Part shown: positions 7,616 to 15,566 of the stretch, in pieces
How the letters are laid out: every line of letters starts with the position of its first letter
Position numbering within the stretch: the first letter of the stretch is position 1
Assembly (NCBI GenBank): GCA_025965815.1
Contig: JAOPWF010000376.1
Coordinates: 1-16,783, forward strand
DNA: 16,783 bases
Direction: 5' to 3'
DNA from: Mycobacterium sp.
GTDB lineage: Bacteria > Actinomycetota > Actinomycetes > Mycobacteriales > Mycobacteriaceae
Notes under the pieces: generated by a model
Told to the model about the DNA's origin: nothing
Databases searched by the model: none
Seen by the model: the letters and a program-made list of their open reading frames with translations, nothing else
Program-made: the position numbers and the translations under genes

Positions 7616-9762
7616 GCGAGGCCGCCATAGCCGATTCCGATCACTGCACCGCAACGATTTTCGATCCCGCCGACGAGGATGACCGCCGCGGGCTGGCGGA
7701 ATTGCGCGCGAATCCGCGCATCGACTTCATCGATCAACGCACCCAACAGGTTGCGAGCCTGCAGCGACTCCGTCCACCTCCCGACTGCGCCCTGATCGCC
7801 GAATCCACCCGGTGGGCGTACTACCCGTGGCGCCGCGCAGTGGTCGGTGTGTTGGGTCCGCAGGCGTTTCGTGCGCTCCGGCTGGACCGCAACCGGAACA
7901 TGATTACCGCGGAGGAACAAGACCGGCTCGGCACCCTGCGAATCGGTGTCATCGGGTTGAGTGTGGGTCATGCGATCGCGCACACCCTTGCCGCGGAAGG
8001 ATTGTGCGGTGAGTTGCGGCTCGCCGACTTCGACACCCTCGAGCTGTCCAACCTGAACCGGGTGCCGGCGACGGTGTTCGATCTCACGGTGAACAAGGCG
8101 GTGGTGGCCGCCAGGAGAATCACCGAACTCGACCCCTATCTGTCGCTGCACGTATCGACGTCCGGACTCATGCCGCACACCGTCGAGAGCTTTCTGGACG
8201 GGCTGGACGTCGTTGTGGAGGAATGCGATTCACTCGATATGAAGGTCATCGTCCGCGAGGCGGCGCGGGCCAGGCGGATCCCGGTACTGATGGCGACGAG
8301 TGACCGCGGTCTGGTCGATGTCGAGCGTTACGACCTCGAGCCGTCCCGGCCCATCTTGCACGGGCTGATCGGTGACGTCGACGTCGAACAACTCGCCTCC
8401 CTGTCGAGCCGGGACAAGGTGCCGCACGTGCTGCGCATCCTGGACGCCGCCAGCTTGTCTCCACGCGCGGCGGCGTCGCTCGTCGAGGTCGGACAAACCC
8501 TGACAACCTGGCCGCAGTTGGCGGGCGACGTGGCGCTCGGCGCGACCGCGGTCGCTGAAGCCGTCCGCAGAATCGGTCTGCGGGAGCCACTGGCGTCGGG
8601 ACGGGTTCGCCTCGACATCGCAATGGCGCTCGATCAACTCGACGAGCCCCCAGCGCCCCGCCGTGAGAACCCGGTGGACGCCGGACCTGCGGTGCCGGCC
8701 GAGATGGCCAACCCATCGGAGATCGTCGCGGCAGCCGCAATCCGCGCACCATCCGGGGGGAACGCGCAGCCCTGGCACGTCGAGACGAATGGCGACTCGG
8801 TCACCCTCGTCCTCGCGCCGGAGCACACGTCCACGATGGACGTCGGCTTCCGTGGCAGCGCAGTGGCGATCGGCGCCGCCGTATTCAACGCACGGGTCGC
8901 CGCGGCCGCACACGGGGTGCTCGGGGCGGTGGAGTTCGGCGAGGACGAGGTCACCTCACCGTTGCGCGCGAGGGTGCTCCTGGGAAGCGGAGACGATCCC
9001 GGGCTCGCCCGGCTGTACCGACAGATGCTGCTCAGGGAAACCAACCGCCACCAAGGGGCTCCCCGTCCACTCGCGCAGGAGACGATCGAATCACTGGAGG
9101 CTGCCGCCCGCGGAGAGGGTGGTCGGCTGCGACTCCTGACGGAACGCGACGATATCGAGCACGCCGCAGGCATTCTCGGCCGAGCCGACCGCATCCGGTA
9201 CCTGACCTCCCACCTGCATGAGGAGATGATTTCCGAAGTCCGCTGGCCCGGCGACGCCTCGCCGGACTCGGGCATCGATGTGCACAGCCTCGAACTCGAT
9301 CCCGGCGAACTTCTGACTCTCGATATCCTCCGCCGGCCCGAGGTGATGGCCAATCTCGCGGAGTGGGACGCGGGGGCGGCCCTCGGCGATGACACCCGCG
9401 ACCGGGTCCGTGCCAGTTCCGCGCTGGCGGTGATCTCGGTGCCTGGCCACACCCTGACCGACTACGCCCGAGGCGGATCGGCGGTCGAGGCGGCGTGGAT
9501 CGTCGCGCAGCAACACGGTCTGGGCATTCAACCGATCTCACCGGTGTTCCTCTACGCCCACGACCACAACGACCTGCAAGACCTGTCGCCGCCGTTTGCG
9601 CCTACCCTCAGTGGATTGCAGCGTGACTTTCGTGAACTGGCCGGCACAGGAGCCGACGAGTCGCAGGTGCTGGTGCTCAGACTCTCCGACGCCCCACGGC
9701 CATCCGTACGTAGCCGCCGCCGCAGTCTTGACCGCGCCCATTCGCCACTGAACGGCCTTTAG
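7612..9762 (+). CDS. moeY: Rv1355c/MoeY-like fusion: ThiF/E1-like plus nitroreductase-like domains
   Basis: A 716-residue protein, almost the same length as M. tuberculosis Rv1355c. The ThiF/MoeB/E1-like Rossmann domain spans about residues 108-300. [12 protein letters not shown] replaces the usual GxGxxG loop, and [13 protein letters not shown] (138-150) carries the Asp and the Asn/Arg pair that bind ATP, followed by a conserved Lys. I see neither the CxxC zinc pairs of MoeB/ThiF nor an obvious catalytic Cys. The C-terminal half (from about 365) is nitroreductase-like: [11 protein letters not shown] (379-389) is the FMN-binding loop, with a late [24 protein letters not shown] segment. It may adenylate a carboxylate and carry out flavin-dependent oxidation or reduction. 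The molybdopterin role implied by the legacy name is unproven. GTG 7612 has GGGAG upstream and overlaps the previous stop. dcpA follows after nine bases. Confidence 0.9.
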   Translation: MSEAAIADSDHCTATIFDPADEDDRRGLAELRANPRIDFIDQRTQQVASLQRLRPPPDCALIAESTRWAYYPWRRAVVGVLGPQAFRALRLDRNRNMITAEEQDRLGTLRIGVIGLSVGHAIAHTLAAEGLCGELRLADFDTLELSNLNRVPATVFDLTVNKAVVAARRITELDPYLSLHVSTSGLMPHTVESFLDGLDVVVEECDSLDMKVIVREAARARRIPVLMATSDRGLVDVERYDLEPSRPILHGLIGDVDVEQLASLSSRDKVPHVLRILDAASLSPRAAASLVEVGQTLTTWPQLAGDVALGATAVAEAVRRIGLREPLASGRVRLDIAMALDQLDEPPAPRRENPVDAGPAVPAEMANPSEIVAAAAIRAPSGGNAQPWHVETNGDSVTLVLAPEHTSTMDVGFRGSAVAIGAAVFNARVAAAAHGVLGAVEFGEDEVTSPLRARVLLGSGDDPGLARLYRQMLLRETNRHQGAPRPLAQETIESLEAAARGEGGRLRLLTERDDIEHAAGILGRADRIRYLTSHLHEEMISEVRWPGDASPDSGIDVHSLELDPGELLTLDILRRPEVMANLAEWDAGAALGDDTRDRVRASSALAVISVPGHTLTDYARGGSAVEAAWIVAQQHGLGIQPISPVFLYAHDHNDLQDLSPPFAPTLSGLQRDFRELAGTGADESQVLVLRLSDAPRPSVRSRRRSLDRAHSPLNGL

Positions 9763-9771
9763 GGAGGAAAC

Positions 9772-11628
9772 GTGCCACGCAGCCTCGACCTGCTGGTCAC
9801 AAGTGTCGCTACCCAGCTGATGGCGGTCGATGCGGCTACCTCGGTAGAGGTGAGCCGACAGGTACTGGCCGAACTCGTCAAGTACTTCGACGTCGACGTC
9901 AGCTTCCTGCGCCACAACGATCACAGCATCCGGGCGACGAGACTGATCGCCGAGTGGCCGCCCAGGCCCGAGATGCCGGACCCCGATCCAATCGGCGTCG
10001 TCTTTTTCGCCGATGCCGACCCGGTATTCGCAGCAGCCGAGCACGCCAAGGAACCGGTGGTGTTTCGCGCCAAACCGAGCACCGATGACTACCAACGGCG
10101 CATCGAAGAGGGCAGCGGCGTTCCTGCCACCTCCCTGGCATCGGTGCCGCTGGTGTCAGGAGAGGTGACGACCGGGGCCCTCGGGTTCGTCAAATTCGGT
10201 GACAGGGAGTGGAAGCCAGAAGAGCTCAACGCCCTCAAAGCGATCGCCTCACTGTTCGCCCAACTCCAGGCCCGCATCGTCGCGGAGGATCAGCTTCGGT
10301 ATCTCGCCGACCACGACGACCTGAACGGACTCCACAACCGACGGGCACTGCTGTCCCACCTCGACGCCCGGCTTGGCGTGGGACAGCCAGGACCCGTCTC
10401 GGCATTGTTCCTCGACCTGGACCGGCTCAAAGCCATCAACGACTATCTCGGCCACAACGCCGGCGACTGGTTCATCCGGATATTCGCCGAACGGCTCCGT
10501 GAGGGCACGGAGGGTAACAACGTGATCGCCCGCCTCGGCGGGGACGAGTTCGTCGTGGTTCCCGCCTCCCCGATGGATGCCGACGCCGCGGAGGTGCTGG
10601 CGAACCGGCTGCACGACAAGCTCCTGGAGCGGGTGTCCATCGGCGGGGAGATGCTCACCCGCACCGTCAGTATCGGTGTCGCTCTGGGTATTCCGGGTTG
10701 CGACACCACCTCCGATCTGCTCCGCCGCGCCGACCAGGCCGTCCTCACGGCCAAGAACGCGGGCGGAAACAAGATCGCCGTCTTCTCCGAGGACATGTCG
10801 CTCAAGAGCGCATTCCGCAACGACATCGAGCTCCATCTCCAGGGCGTGATCGAAAACGGCGCGCTCGTGCTGCACTATCTGCCCGAAGTCGACATGCGCA
10901 GCGGGGAGATCCTGGCGGCCGAGGCACTGGTGCGTTGGCAGCATCCCACCCGCGGTCTGCTGTCGCCGGATTCGTTCATCGGGGTTGCCGAGTCGATAAA
11001 CCTCGCCGGTGAGCTCGGCCGTTGGGTCATGCGCGCTGCGTGCGCCCAGTTCGGAAATTGGCGAGCGCGCGGCATCGGCCAAAACACCCTGCTGCGCCTT
11101 AATGTCTCGCCGGTTCAGCTGGTCACCGACCGTTTCGTCGAGTCCGTCGCGGACACCATCGAAGAATTCGGTCTCGAGGGCAGCTCGGTGTGTCTGGAAA
11201 TCACCGAGAGCGTCGTGGTTCAGGACATCGAGACCACCCGGATCACGCTCGCCAGGTTGAAGGAGGTCGGGGTCCAGATCGCCATCGACGACTTCGGAAC
11301 CGGCTACAGCGTGCTGTCCCATCTGAAGTCCCTCCCGGTCGACACGCTCAAGATCGACAAGGGCTTCGTTCGCGAACTGGGAACCAACGCAGGTGATCTG
11401 GCGATTGTCCGGGCGATCATCGCCCTGGCGGAGGCGTTCGGCCTGGAGCTTGTCGCCGAGGGGGTCGAGACCGAGGCCGCTGCAAGGACGTTGTTGGAAC
11501 ACGGCTGCTACCGGGCCCAGGGTTTCCTACTGTCGCGTCCGCTCGCAAGACTGGCGATGGAGTCACTGCTGTCCAAGGGCCGCGTACCCCTGCATTTCTC
11601 GGCGACGCAATGCCTCCGAGGCTCGTGA
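9772..11628 (+). CDS. dcpA: Bifunctional c-di-GMP cyclase/phosphodiesterase (GAF-GGDEF-EAL)
   Basis: A 618-residue cytosolic enzyme matching the Rv1354c/DcpA architecture. A GAF-like sensor covers about residues 20-165. The GGDEF cyclase domain (about 180-335) has RLGGDEF intact at 256-260, so it should make c-di-GMP from GTP. The EAL phosphodiesterase domain (about 345-600) has EAL at 384-386, Asn444, Glu479 (EITES), Asp506-Asp507 (DDFGTG), Lys527 and Glu563 (AEGVET). All expected metal and catalytic residues are present, so hydrolysis to pGpG should also work. The RxxD inhibitory I-site is absent: the five-residue-upstream position reads EGNN. GTG 9772 has a near-perfect AGGGAGG site that begins at the moeY stop, nine bases away. 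No transmembrane segments are present. The gene ends one base before the convergent flavoprotein stop. Placement behind moeY suggests co-expression. Confidence 0.95.
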   Translation: MPRSLDLLVTSVATQLMAVDAATSVEVSRQVLAELVKYFDVDVSFLRHNDHSIRATRLIAEWPPRPEMPDPDPIGVVFFADADPVFAAAEHAKEPVVFRAKPSTDDYQRRIEEGSGVPATSLASVPLVSGEVTTGALGFVKFGDREWKPEELNALKAIASLFAQLQARIVAEDQLRYLADHDDLNGLHNRRALLSHLDARLGVGQPGPVSALFLDLDRLKAINDYLGHNAGDWFIRIFAERLREGTEGNNVIARLGGDEFVVVPASPMDADAAEVLANRLHDKLLERVSIGGEMLTRTVSIGVALGIPGCDTTSDLLRRADQAVLTAKNAGGNKIAVFSEDMSLKSAFRNDIELHLQGVIENGALVLHYLPEVDMRSGEILAAEALVRWQHPTRGLLSPDSFIGVAESINLAGELGRWVMRAACAQFGNWRARGIGQNTLLRLNVSPVQLVTDRFVESVADTIEEFGLEGSSVCLEITESVVVQDIETTRITLARLKEVGVQIAIDDFGTGYSVLSHLKSLPVDTLKIDKGFVRELGTNAGDLAIVRAIIALAEAFGLELVAEGVETEAAARTLLEHGCYRAQGFLLSRPLARLAMESLLSKGRVPLHFSATQCLRGS

Positions 11629-11629
11629 C

Positions 11630-12532
11630 TCAGTGCATCGCGTGATTGTGGTGATTTCTTGCGCGCGACTGCCGGTGCAGCGACGTCACGCATAGCGGTT
11701 TAGGGGCGAGTGGCTCCTTGACGAGGAGTTCGACCCGGCCGAATCTGCTGGCGGGCCGGCTCACCACGCACACCTGAAAGGTCGACGTTCCGGCCGGCAG
11801 AAGTTGCGACGAGGTGCTGTCCACACGGTGGTCACCGATGCCCAGCGTGACGCCGTGCCTGGCGCGGACCGCATACCTGCCGTCGAACGTGGATACCACC
11901 GCTCCCATCACATTGGCCTCTTCATCGAACACGATGCGCTGCAACGGGCTCGCCTGGTGGACCTCGATATCCCGCTCTTCCGCCTCTGCGGACAACCAGT
12001 CGGCGAGCGTCGGCCCGGCGACTTCGGCGTCAGGCTCGAAACAACCGATCACCGCGGCTTCGATCGCCTCGCCGCTCCTGGAGCGCATCGGGCTCATGCT
12101 CCGGTCCGACACCTCGCTGTACAGGACGCCGTAGGGCGAAGCCGCACACTGGTCGGCCCAGTCTTTGAGCCGCGCCCCGTAGAACGTCTCGACGGTGGCG
12201 CGCTTCGGCCGGCCGTGGCGACCCAGCTCAACCGGTGGCGGCTCGTCGACCACCCGGACGGGGACAGCGGCTTCGAGAGCGATATCGGTCAGCGGTGCAA
12301 GGCCTTCCGCCAGAGCGTCGAGGTATTCATCGGTCTCCCGATCGACGACGGAAGCACCCAACCTGCGCTGCAGGCTGTCGGGCCGTGGCGCAGCGGTACC
12401 GGCAACCTCACCGCCCATGGAGTCTGCCACGAAGACCGTGAGACCAGCGTCCACGGCCACGATCGCGGTCGCTAAGCCCCCAGCGCCCGAACCGACGCAA
12501 ACGACGTCGACCTCCTCGTCCCACTGCATCAT
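11630..12532 (-). CDS. Short FAD-binding flavoprotein, KstD/fumarate-reductase-like N-terminal half
   Basis: A 300-residue protein beginning with a canonical dinucleotide fold, VDVVCVGSGAGGLATAIVA, ending in an acidic VFVADS strand. Further on, LADWLSAEAEERDIEV, MGAVVSTFDGRYAVRARHGVTLGIGDHR resemble the FAD_binding_2 fold of 3-ketosteroid dehydrogenases and fumarate reductases. Those enzymes have about 500-570 residues. The C-terminal catalytic part and the closing GLYAAGE-type FAD motif are missing here, so FAD binding may persist while dehydrogenase chemistry is doubtful. The start is ATG 12532 (or the adjacent ATG 12529), with GAGG six to nine bases upstream. An in-frame extension to 12664 is not convincing. 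A small open frame ends eight bases upstream. The stop lies one base from the convergent dcpA stop. Whether it is a truncated relic or a genuine short family cannot be settled by reading. Confidence 0.8.
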   Translation of the reverse strand: MMQWDEEVDVVCVGSGAGGLATAIVAVDAGLTVFVADSMGGEVAGTAAPRPDSLQRRLGASVVDRETDEYLDALAEGLAPLTDIALEAAVPVRVVDEPPPVELGRHGRPKRATVETFYGARLKDWADQCAASPYGVLYSEVSDRSMSPMRSRSGEAIEAAVIGCFEPDAEVAGPTLADWLSAEAEERDIEVHQASPLQRIVFDEEANVMGAVVSTFDGRYAVRARHGVTLGIGDHRVDSTSSQLLPAGTSTFQVCVVSRPASRFGRVELLVKEPLAPKPLCVTSLHRQSRARNHHNHAMH

Positions 12533-12540
12533 CGGATACC

Positions 12541-12792
12541 TCAACCTCGCTTGATGAACGCGACTACGGACGTAATGCCTGCGGTTCGCGGGTGCAGCGG
12601 CCAGTCGGTTGACCGGTGTTGCGCCCACATAGAAGAAACCCGGCGAGAAGGCGAGCGAGCACACGCGACCTGCAGAAGTGCCACCGGGCGCTTGAGGCCG
12701 GGCGCCCGCATCCGATGCTTGGAGGTCCGTTCGCCGAACTTGCCGCTGATGGACATGCGCAGCGTGCCGCTCGGAAGCGCGGCTTCACTCAT
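12541..12792 (-). CDS. Possible small gene ahead of the flavoprotein, 83 residues
   Basis: The open frame encodes a basic peptide. Its first 45 residues (SGTLRMSISGKFGERTSKHR, then APGLKRPVALLQVA) read like real protein. The second half is rich in Arg, Ser and Trp and could be out of frame. I do not recognise it. It ends eight bases before the flavoprotein ATG, which would make an operon, but no ribosome site precedes the ATG at 12792. A frameshifted remnant or chance open frame is equally possible. Confidence 0.35.
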   Translation of the reverse strand: MSEAALPSGTLRMSISGKFGERTSKHRMRAPGLKRPVALLQVACARSPSRRVSSMWAQHRSTDWPLHPRTAGITSVVAFIKRG

Positions 12793-12898
12793 GGTCGGGG
12801 CCGGTCGTGGGCAACGGCTTGGTGCTCCGGGGCCGCCCGTTAGGCCTGGAATGGTCGGCGGAGCGAGATTCCGCGAGCAAACCAGTAACGTTCACACC

Positions 12899-12915
12899 AG
12901 GTACATTACATACCT
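12899..12915. promoter_or_regulatory. Dyad AGGTA-N7-TACCT, candidate TetR operator
   Basis: Five-base inverted arms are separated by seven bases in a locally AT-rich patch between the flavoprotein side and the TetR pair. The spacing and symmetry suit a dimeric TetR-family regulator. Gamma-butyrolactone-receptor-type regulators often autoregulate through similar dyads. The binding partner is inferred from position only. Confidence 0.4.
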
Positions 12916-12924
12916 TTCGGCTGT

Positions 12925-12936
12925 TATGCATGCATA
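12925..12936. promoter_or_regulatory. Perfect 12-bp palindrome TATGCATGCATA
   Basis: An exact palindrome ten bases after the preceding dyad, in the same divergent intergenic region. Two closely spaced dyads suggest an operator region serving either the minus-strand flavoprotein unit or the plus-strand TetR unit. Confidence 0.4.
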
Positions 12937-13095
12937 GAAGCGACTTACAGTATTGGTCGTCCAGGCGCCGGTTGAGCACGGGCAGGCCGCGAGACTCCCG
13001 CACCGGCATGGAAGGAAGAGGAAGGTGATCGTGTGGCCGGCGATGCGACTGATCCCGTGACCGCGTCACGACCCGGTCCTGCTGCCACCCTCCGA

Positions 13096-13124
13096 GTGTT
13101 TACCCTGGCAGAGCGTGAAAACAC
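13096..13124. repeat. Inverted repeat GTGTTT-N17-AAACAC ahead of the first TetR
   Basis: Six-base inverted arms around a 17-base spacer, about 140 bases before the first TetR start. It could be a further regulator site or a weak hairpin. It also overlaps a small open frame, 13033-13269, that I do not annotate as a gene. Confidence 0.25.
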
Positions 13125-13265
13125 CGACAGCGGTGAATTCGGCGGCACACCCAGGGTTACGCCCACAAATTCACAGCGAGATGGCAGAATCGGACCGCGA
13201 ACGGCTGCGCAGCCGACGCGATCGCCCGCCGCCCGGTGCAACCGTGCATGTCTTGAGGACCCGCA

Positions 13266-13946
13266 GTGACCGAGTCGAGCGCCAGCGACACACCAGCGGA
13301 CTCAACGCGCCAACAGATCCTGCGCGCAGCCTCCCACCAGTTCGCCCACCGGTCGTACAGCCTGGTGAGCCTCGACGACATCCTGGCGGAGGCGGAGGTC
13401 ACCAAGGGGGCGATGTATTTCCACTTCCGGTCGAAGTATGCGCTGGCCTTGGCGATCATCGACCACCAGGCGAGCATGCGAAGGTCCGCGGTCAACGAAC
13501 TGCTCGCCCACCGGCTCTCCGGCCTGGAATCGCTGGTGGATATCTCCTACCTCATTGCGGTCCAGGACATCGGTGATGACGCGGCCCGGGCCGGTTTGCA
13601 CCTGCTGGAGTCGATCGGGCAAACGGACGGGCTCCGGGAGAAGCTGTTGGGCGAATGGATCAAGGCATTCGCGGCGGTGGTCCAGCGCGCGATCGACGAG
13701 GGCGACGTCATCGGAAAACTCGACCCCGAGGACGTCAGCCAGCTGCTCGTCTCGCTGTACGCCGGGGTGCGCCAGATCAGTAGTCTCGATGAGCCGGAGC
13801 GGTTCCTCGGCGACCTCGAGAAGGCCTGGGTCCTCGCACTGCCGGGCTTCGTGAATCCGGACAACATCGCCTACCTCACCAAGTTCATCAGGCGGCGTAC
13901 CGCAATCGCGACGAACAAGGCCCGACTAGCCCAGGATTCGGCATGA
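13266..13946 (+). CDS. TetR-family regulator, ScbR/gamma-butyrolactone-receptor-like
   Basis: A 226-residue TetR repressor. Residues 13-60 form the DNA-binding domain: TRQQILRAA, SLDDILAEAEVTKGAMYFHFRSK and ALALAII. The VTKGAxYFHFxSK pattern is typical of the ArpA/ScbR autoregulator-receptor group rather than of AcrR/QacR types. The C-terminal part is all-helical and would hold the ligand pocket; the ligand is unknown. GTG 13266 has GAGG seven bases upstream, which supports this start. The start also overlaps a TGA closing a small upstream frame. A second, related TetR begins 28 bases downstream on the same strand, so they are probably co-transcribed. Dyads at 12899-12936 are the best candidate operators. 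It is assigned as a repressor of its own region by analogy only. Confidence 0.9.
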   Translation: MTESSASDTPADSTRQQILRAASHQFAHRSYSLVSLDDILAEAEVTKGAMYFHFRSKYALALAIIDHQASMRRSAVNELLAHRLSGLESLVDISYLIAVQDIGDDAARAGLHLLESIGQTDGLREKLLGEWIKAFAAVVQRAIDEGDVIGKLDPEDVSQLLVSLYAGVRQISSLDEPERFLGDLEKAWVLALPGFVNPDNIAYLTKFIRRRTAIATNKARLAQDSA

Positions 13947-13974
13947 TCCTCGACCGACCGAGTACCTTCCGAAG

Positions 13975-14676
13975 ATGAGTTCGCCCAGACGGGATTCCTT
14001 GGGTACCCGGACGACGGGGCGCCAGGCGCGGTCCGAGGCCACTCGGCGGAAGATCATCAATGCGGCGGTGGAGCTGTTCAACGAGATCGGTTATTCGGCG
14101 ACGGGACTGGGCGATGTCATCGAGCGCGCGGAGATGACAAAAGGCGCGCTCTATTACCACTTCGACAGCAAGGAATCTCTGGCCACGGCCATTATCGACG
14201 AAGGAACCGGCGCAGCCATGGACGCCTTCGATCGCATCCGCGAATCGTCCTCTCCCGCTTTGGAAAACATGATTCACGGCGTGTTTGTGGCCACGGATGT
14301 CGTCGCGGGCGACAGGGTGGCATACGCCGGCCGGCATGTCGCCCGCGCGCTGGGAGAGTTCAACGAGGTGGCGTCGCGCACTTACCGCCGCTGGGTGGCG
14401 GCAATGAGCGCACTGGCCAGACAAGCCAAGGCCGAAGGGGACCTGCGCGGGCACCTCGACCCGGACGCCGTCGCCGACTTGATCACCGGCTCGATGCTTG
14501 GCGCCGAATTGATATCGAACGCAATGACCGATGGCGATGACCCCAGGCTGCGGCTCGCCCGAACCTGGGAGATCCTGCTTCCCGCCATCGTGACCGACGA
14601 CTCGTTGCCGTATTTTCGTGAGTTCCTGGCACGGGAGTCCTTACGCCATCTCGGTCCACCGCTGTCGATCCAGTGA
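13975..14676 (+). CDS. Second TetR-family regulator, ScbR-like
   Basis: A 233-residue TetR protein. After a basic, probably flexible 18-residue tail, residues 21-72 give the helix-turn-helix: EATRRKIINAAVELFNEIGY, SATGLGDVIE, then MTKGALYYHFDSK. This is again the KGALYxHFxSK pattern of autoregulator-receptor-like regulators. The ligand-binding half diverges clearly from the upstream TetR, so the two are paralogues rather than a recent duplication. The ATG at 13975 has only a weak GAAG ribosome site. The spacing of 28 bases to the upstream gene suggests one transcript. It converges with the PAS gene, with eleven bases between the stops. Two adjacent regulators of this class could respond to one or two related signals; the ligands are unknown. 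Confidence 0.9.
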   Translation: MSSPRRDSLGTRTTGRQARSEATRRKIINAAVELFNEIGYSATGLGDVIERAEMTKGALYYHFDSKESLATAIIDEGTGAAMDAFDRIRESSSPALENMIHGVFVATDVVAGDRVAYAGRHVARALGEFNEVASRTYRRWVAAMSALARQAKAEGDLRGHLDPDAVADLITGSMLGAELISNAMTDGDDPRLRLARTWEILLPAIVTDDSLPYFREFLARESLRHLGPPLSIQ

Positions 14677-14687
14677 TGTCCGACCAA

Positions 14688-15050
14688 CTACAGTTCCTCG
14701 ACCCACAACTGCTCGGTCAGGTCCTGGAACGTTGCCAGTGCAACCGGGTCGTCGCCGCGCAGCAGCGCTGACTTTCCCATCCTGGCCCGCACGGTGGAGC
14801 CGTCCACATGCAACAGATCCACGACGAGATCCGCATGGGCCCGAACGACGGAGACGGCGGATTCGTCGGCCGGCATGGTCTGGAAGATCTGATGGAACTT
14901 CAGCGACAGCAGCTCTTCCGGCGTGTGACCGAGCATCGCGGCGAACGCGCCGTTCGCGAAGAGGATGCTGCCGTCTTCGCCGATGGCGAGCACCGGCAAC
15001 GGGAGACGCTCAAGCACGACCAGCGCAGGCAGCTCCACCAGGGTGCTCAT
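14688..15050 (-). CDS. Single PAS-domain protein, 120 residues
   Basis: Residues 10-118 are one PAS fold. LERLPLPVLAIGEDGSILFA is followed by ANGAFAAMLGHTPEELLSLK, the typical helical N-x-A/G-F-x-x-M-x-G-Y/H element, then VDLLHVDGSTVRARMGKSAL and a final strand-helix, ATFQDLTEQ. No kinase, GGDEF or DNA-binding domain is attached. It could act as a stand-alone sensor, for haem, flavin or a small ligand, working through a partner, or it could be a remnant of a larger protein. ATG 15050 is the first methionine at the domain edge. Its ribosome site is poor, and upstream in-frame residues look non-coding. It converges on the second TetR. A perfect 12-bp palindrome lies about 105 bases upstream of the start. 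Confidence 0.8.
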   Translation of the reverse strand: MSTLVELPALVVLERLPLPVLAIGEDGSILFANGAFAAMLGHTPEELLSLKFHQIFQTMPADESAVSVVRAHADLVVDLLHVDGSTVRARMGKSALLRGDDPVALATFQDLTEQLWVEEL

Positions 15051-15566
15051 CGGTGATTGGCTGGCCTGCCGATCTCGTCGCCGCTCCACACTGACGATTA
15101 TTGCCCGGTTCGCCGGCTGCCCGCTACGAGGCCGGGCGCACCGCGTGCATTGACGCGTTCCGGAACGGATCTGTCCGAACACAAGAAGCGCGCTGATCCG
15201 GCGCCTCCACACCGGTGACAGCGATTGAGGATCGGGTGGATCAGAACCCACTGTGCGTGCGGGACAGGGTCATTGCTTCGACCGACCAGCAAACAGGGCG
15301 AGTCACCGCGAACACGGCCGGCTCGGGCGCACAGCGCGCAAGCAACAGTTGGCCACCACCTCGCCGGGACGAAATTGATGCGCGACCGATACCACGAGGA
15401 CTCCCGCCGCTGTCGCTGGCGGCACGGGCCAAAGTTCGCTGGGCGGGCGCCTTTCGCGCAACCTGGCCGGGTCGTCCGGCGCGGCGACCATGCGATGGGT
15501 TGCCGCGGCATACAGCTTCGGAAAGGCGGCCCAGTGTCTGGTACGCGTTGACGGATTGGGGAACCA
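15051..15566. other. Intergenic region between PAS gene and broken acyl-CoA dehydrogenase
   Basis: About 515 bp without a supported gene. Frames on both strands read as Arg/Pro/Ser-rich shadow translations. It should contain the divergent promoters of the PAS gene and the acyl-CoA dehydrogenase remnant. The exact palindrome CGTTCCGGAACG sits at 15156-15167. Confidence 0.4.
15156..15167. promoter_or_regulatory. Perfect 12-bp palindrome CGTTCCGGAACG
   Basis: An exact palindrome in the 5' region of the minus-strand PAS gene, about 105 bases before its start. It is a possible regulator site; no partner can be named. Confidence 0.3.

Noticed and set aside
8634..9452. 272-codon minus-strand open frame inside the MoeY-like gene
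   Set aside because: Ser/Arg-rich shadow translation; the plus-strand nitroreductase motifs occupy the same bases.
10249..11502. 417-codon minus-strand open frame inside dcpA
   Set aside because: It mirrors the GGDEF and EAL domains encoded on the plus strand and has no motif of its own.
15103..15137. GCCCGG/CCGGGC hairpin upstream of the PAS gene
   Set aside because: Short GC arms with a 23-base loop are expected by chance in this composition.
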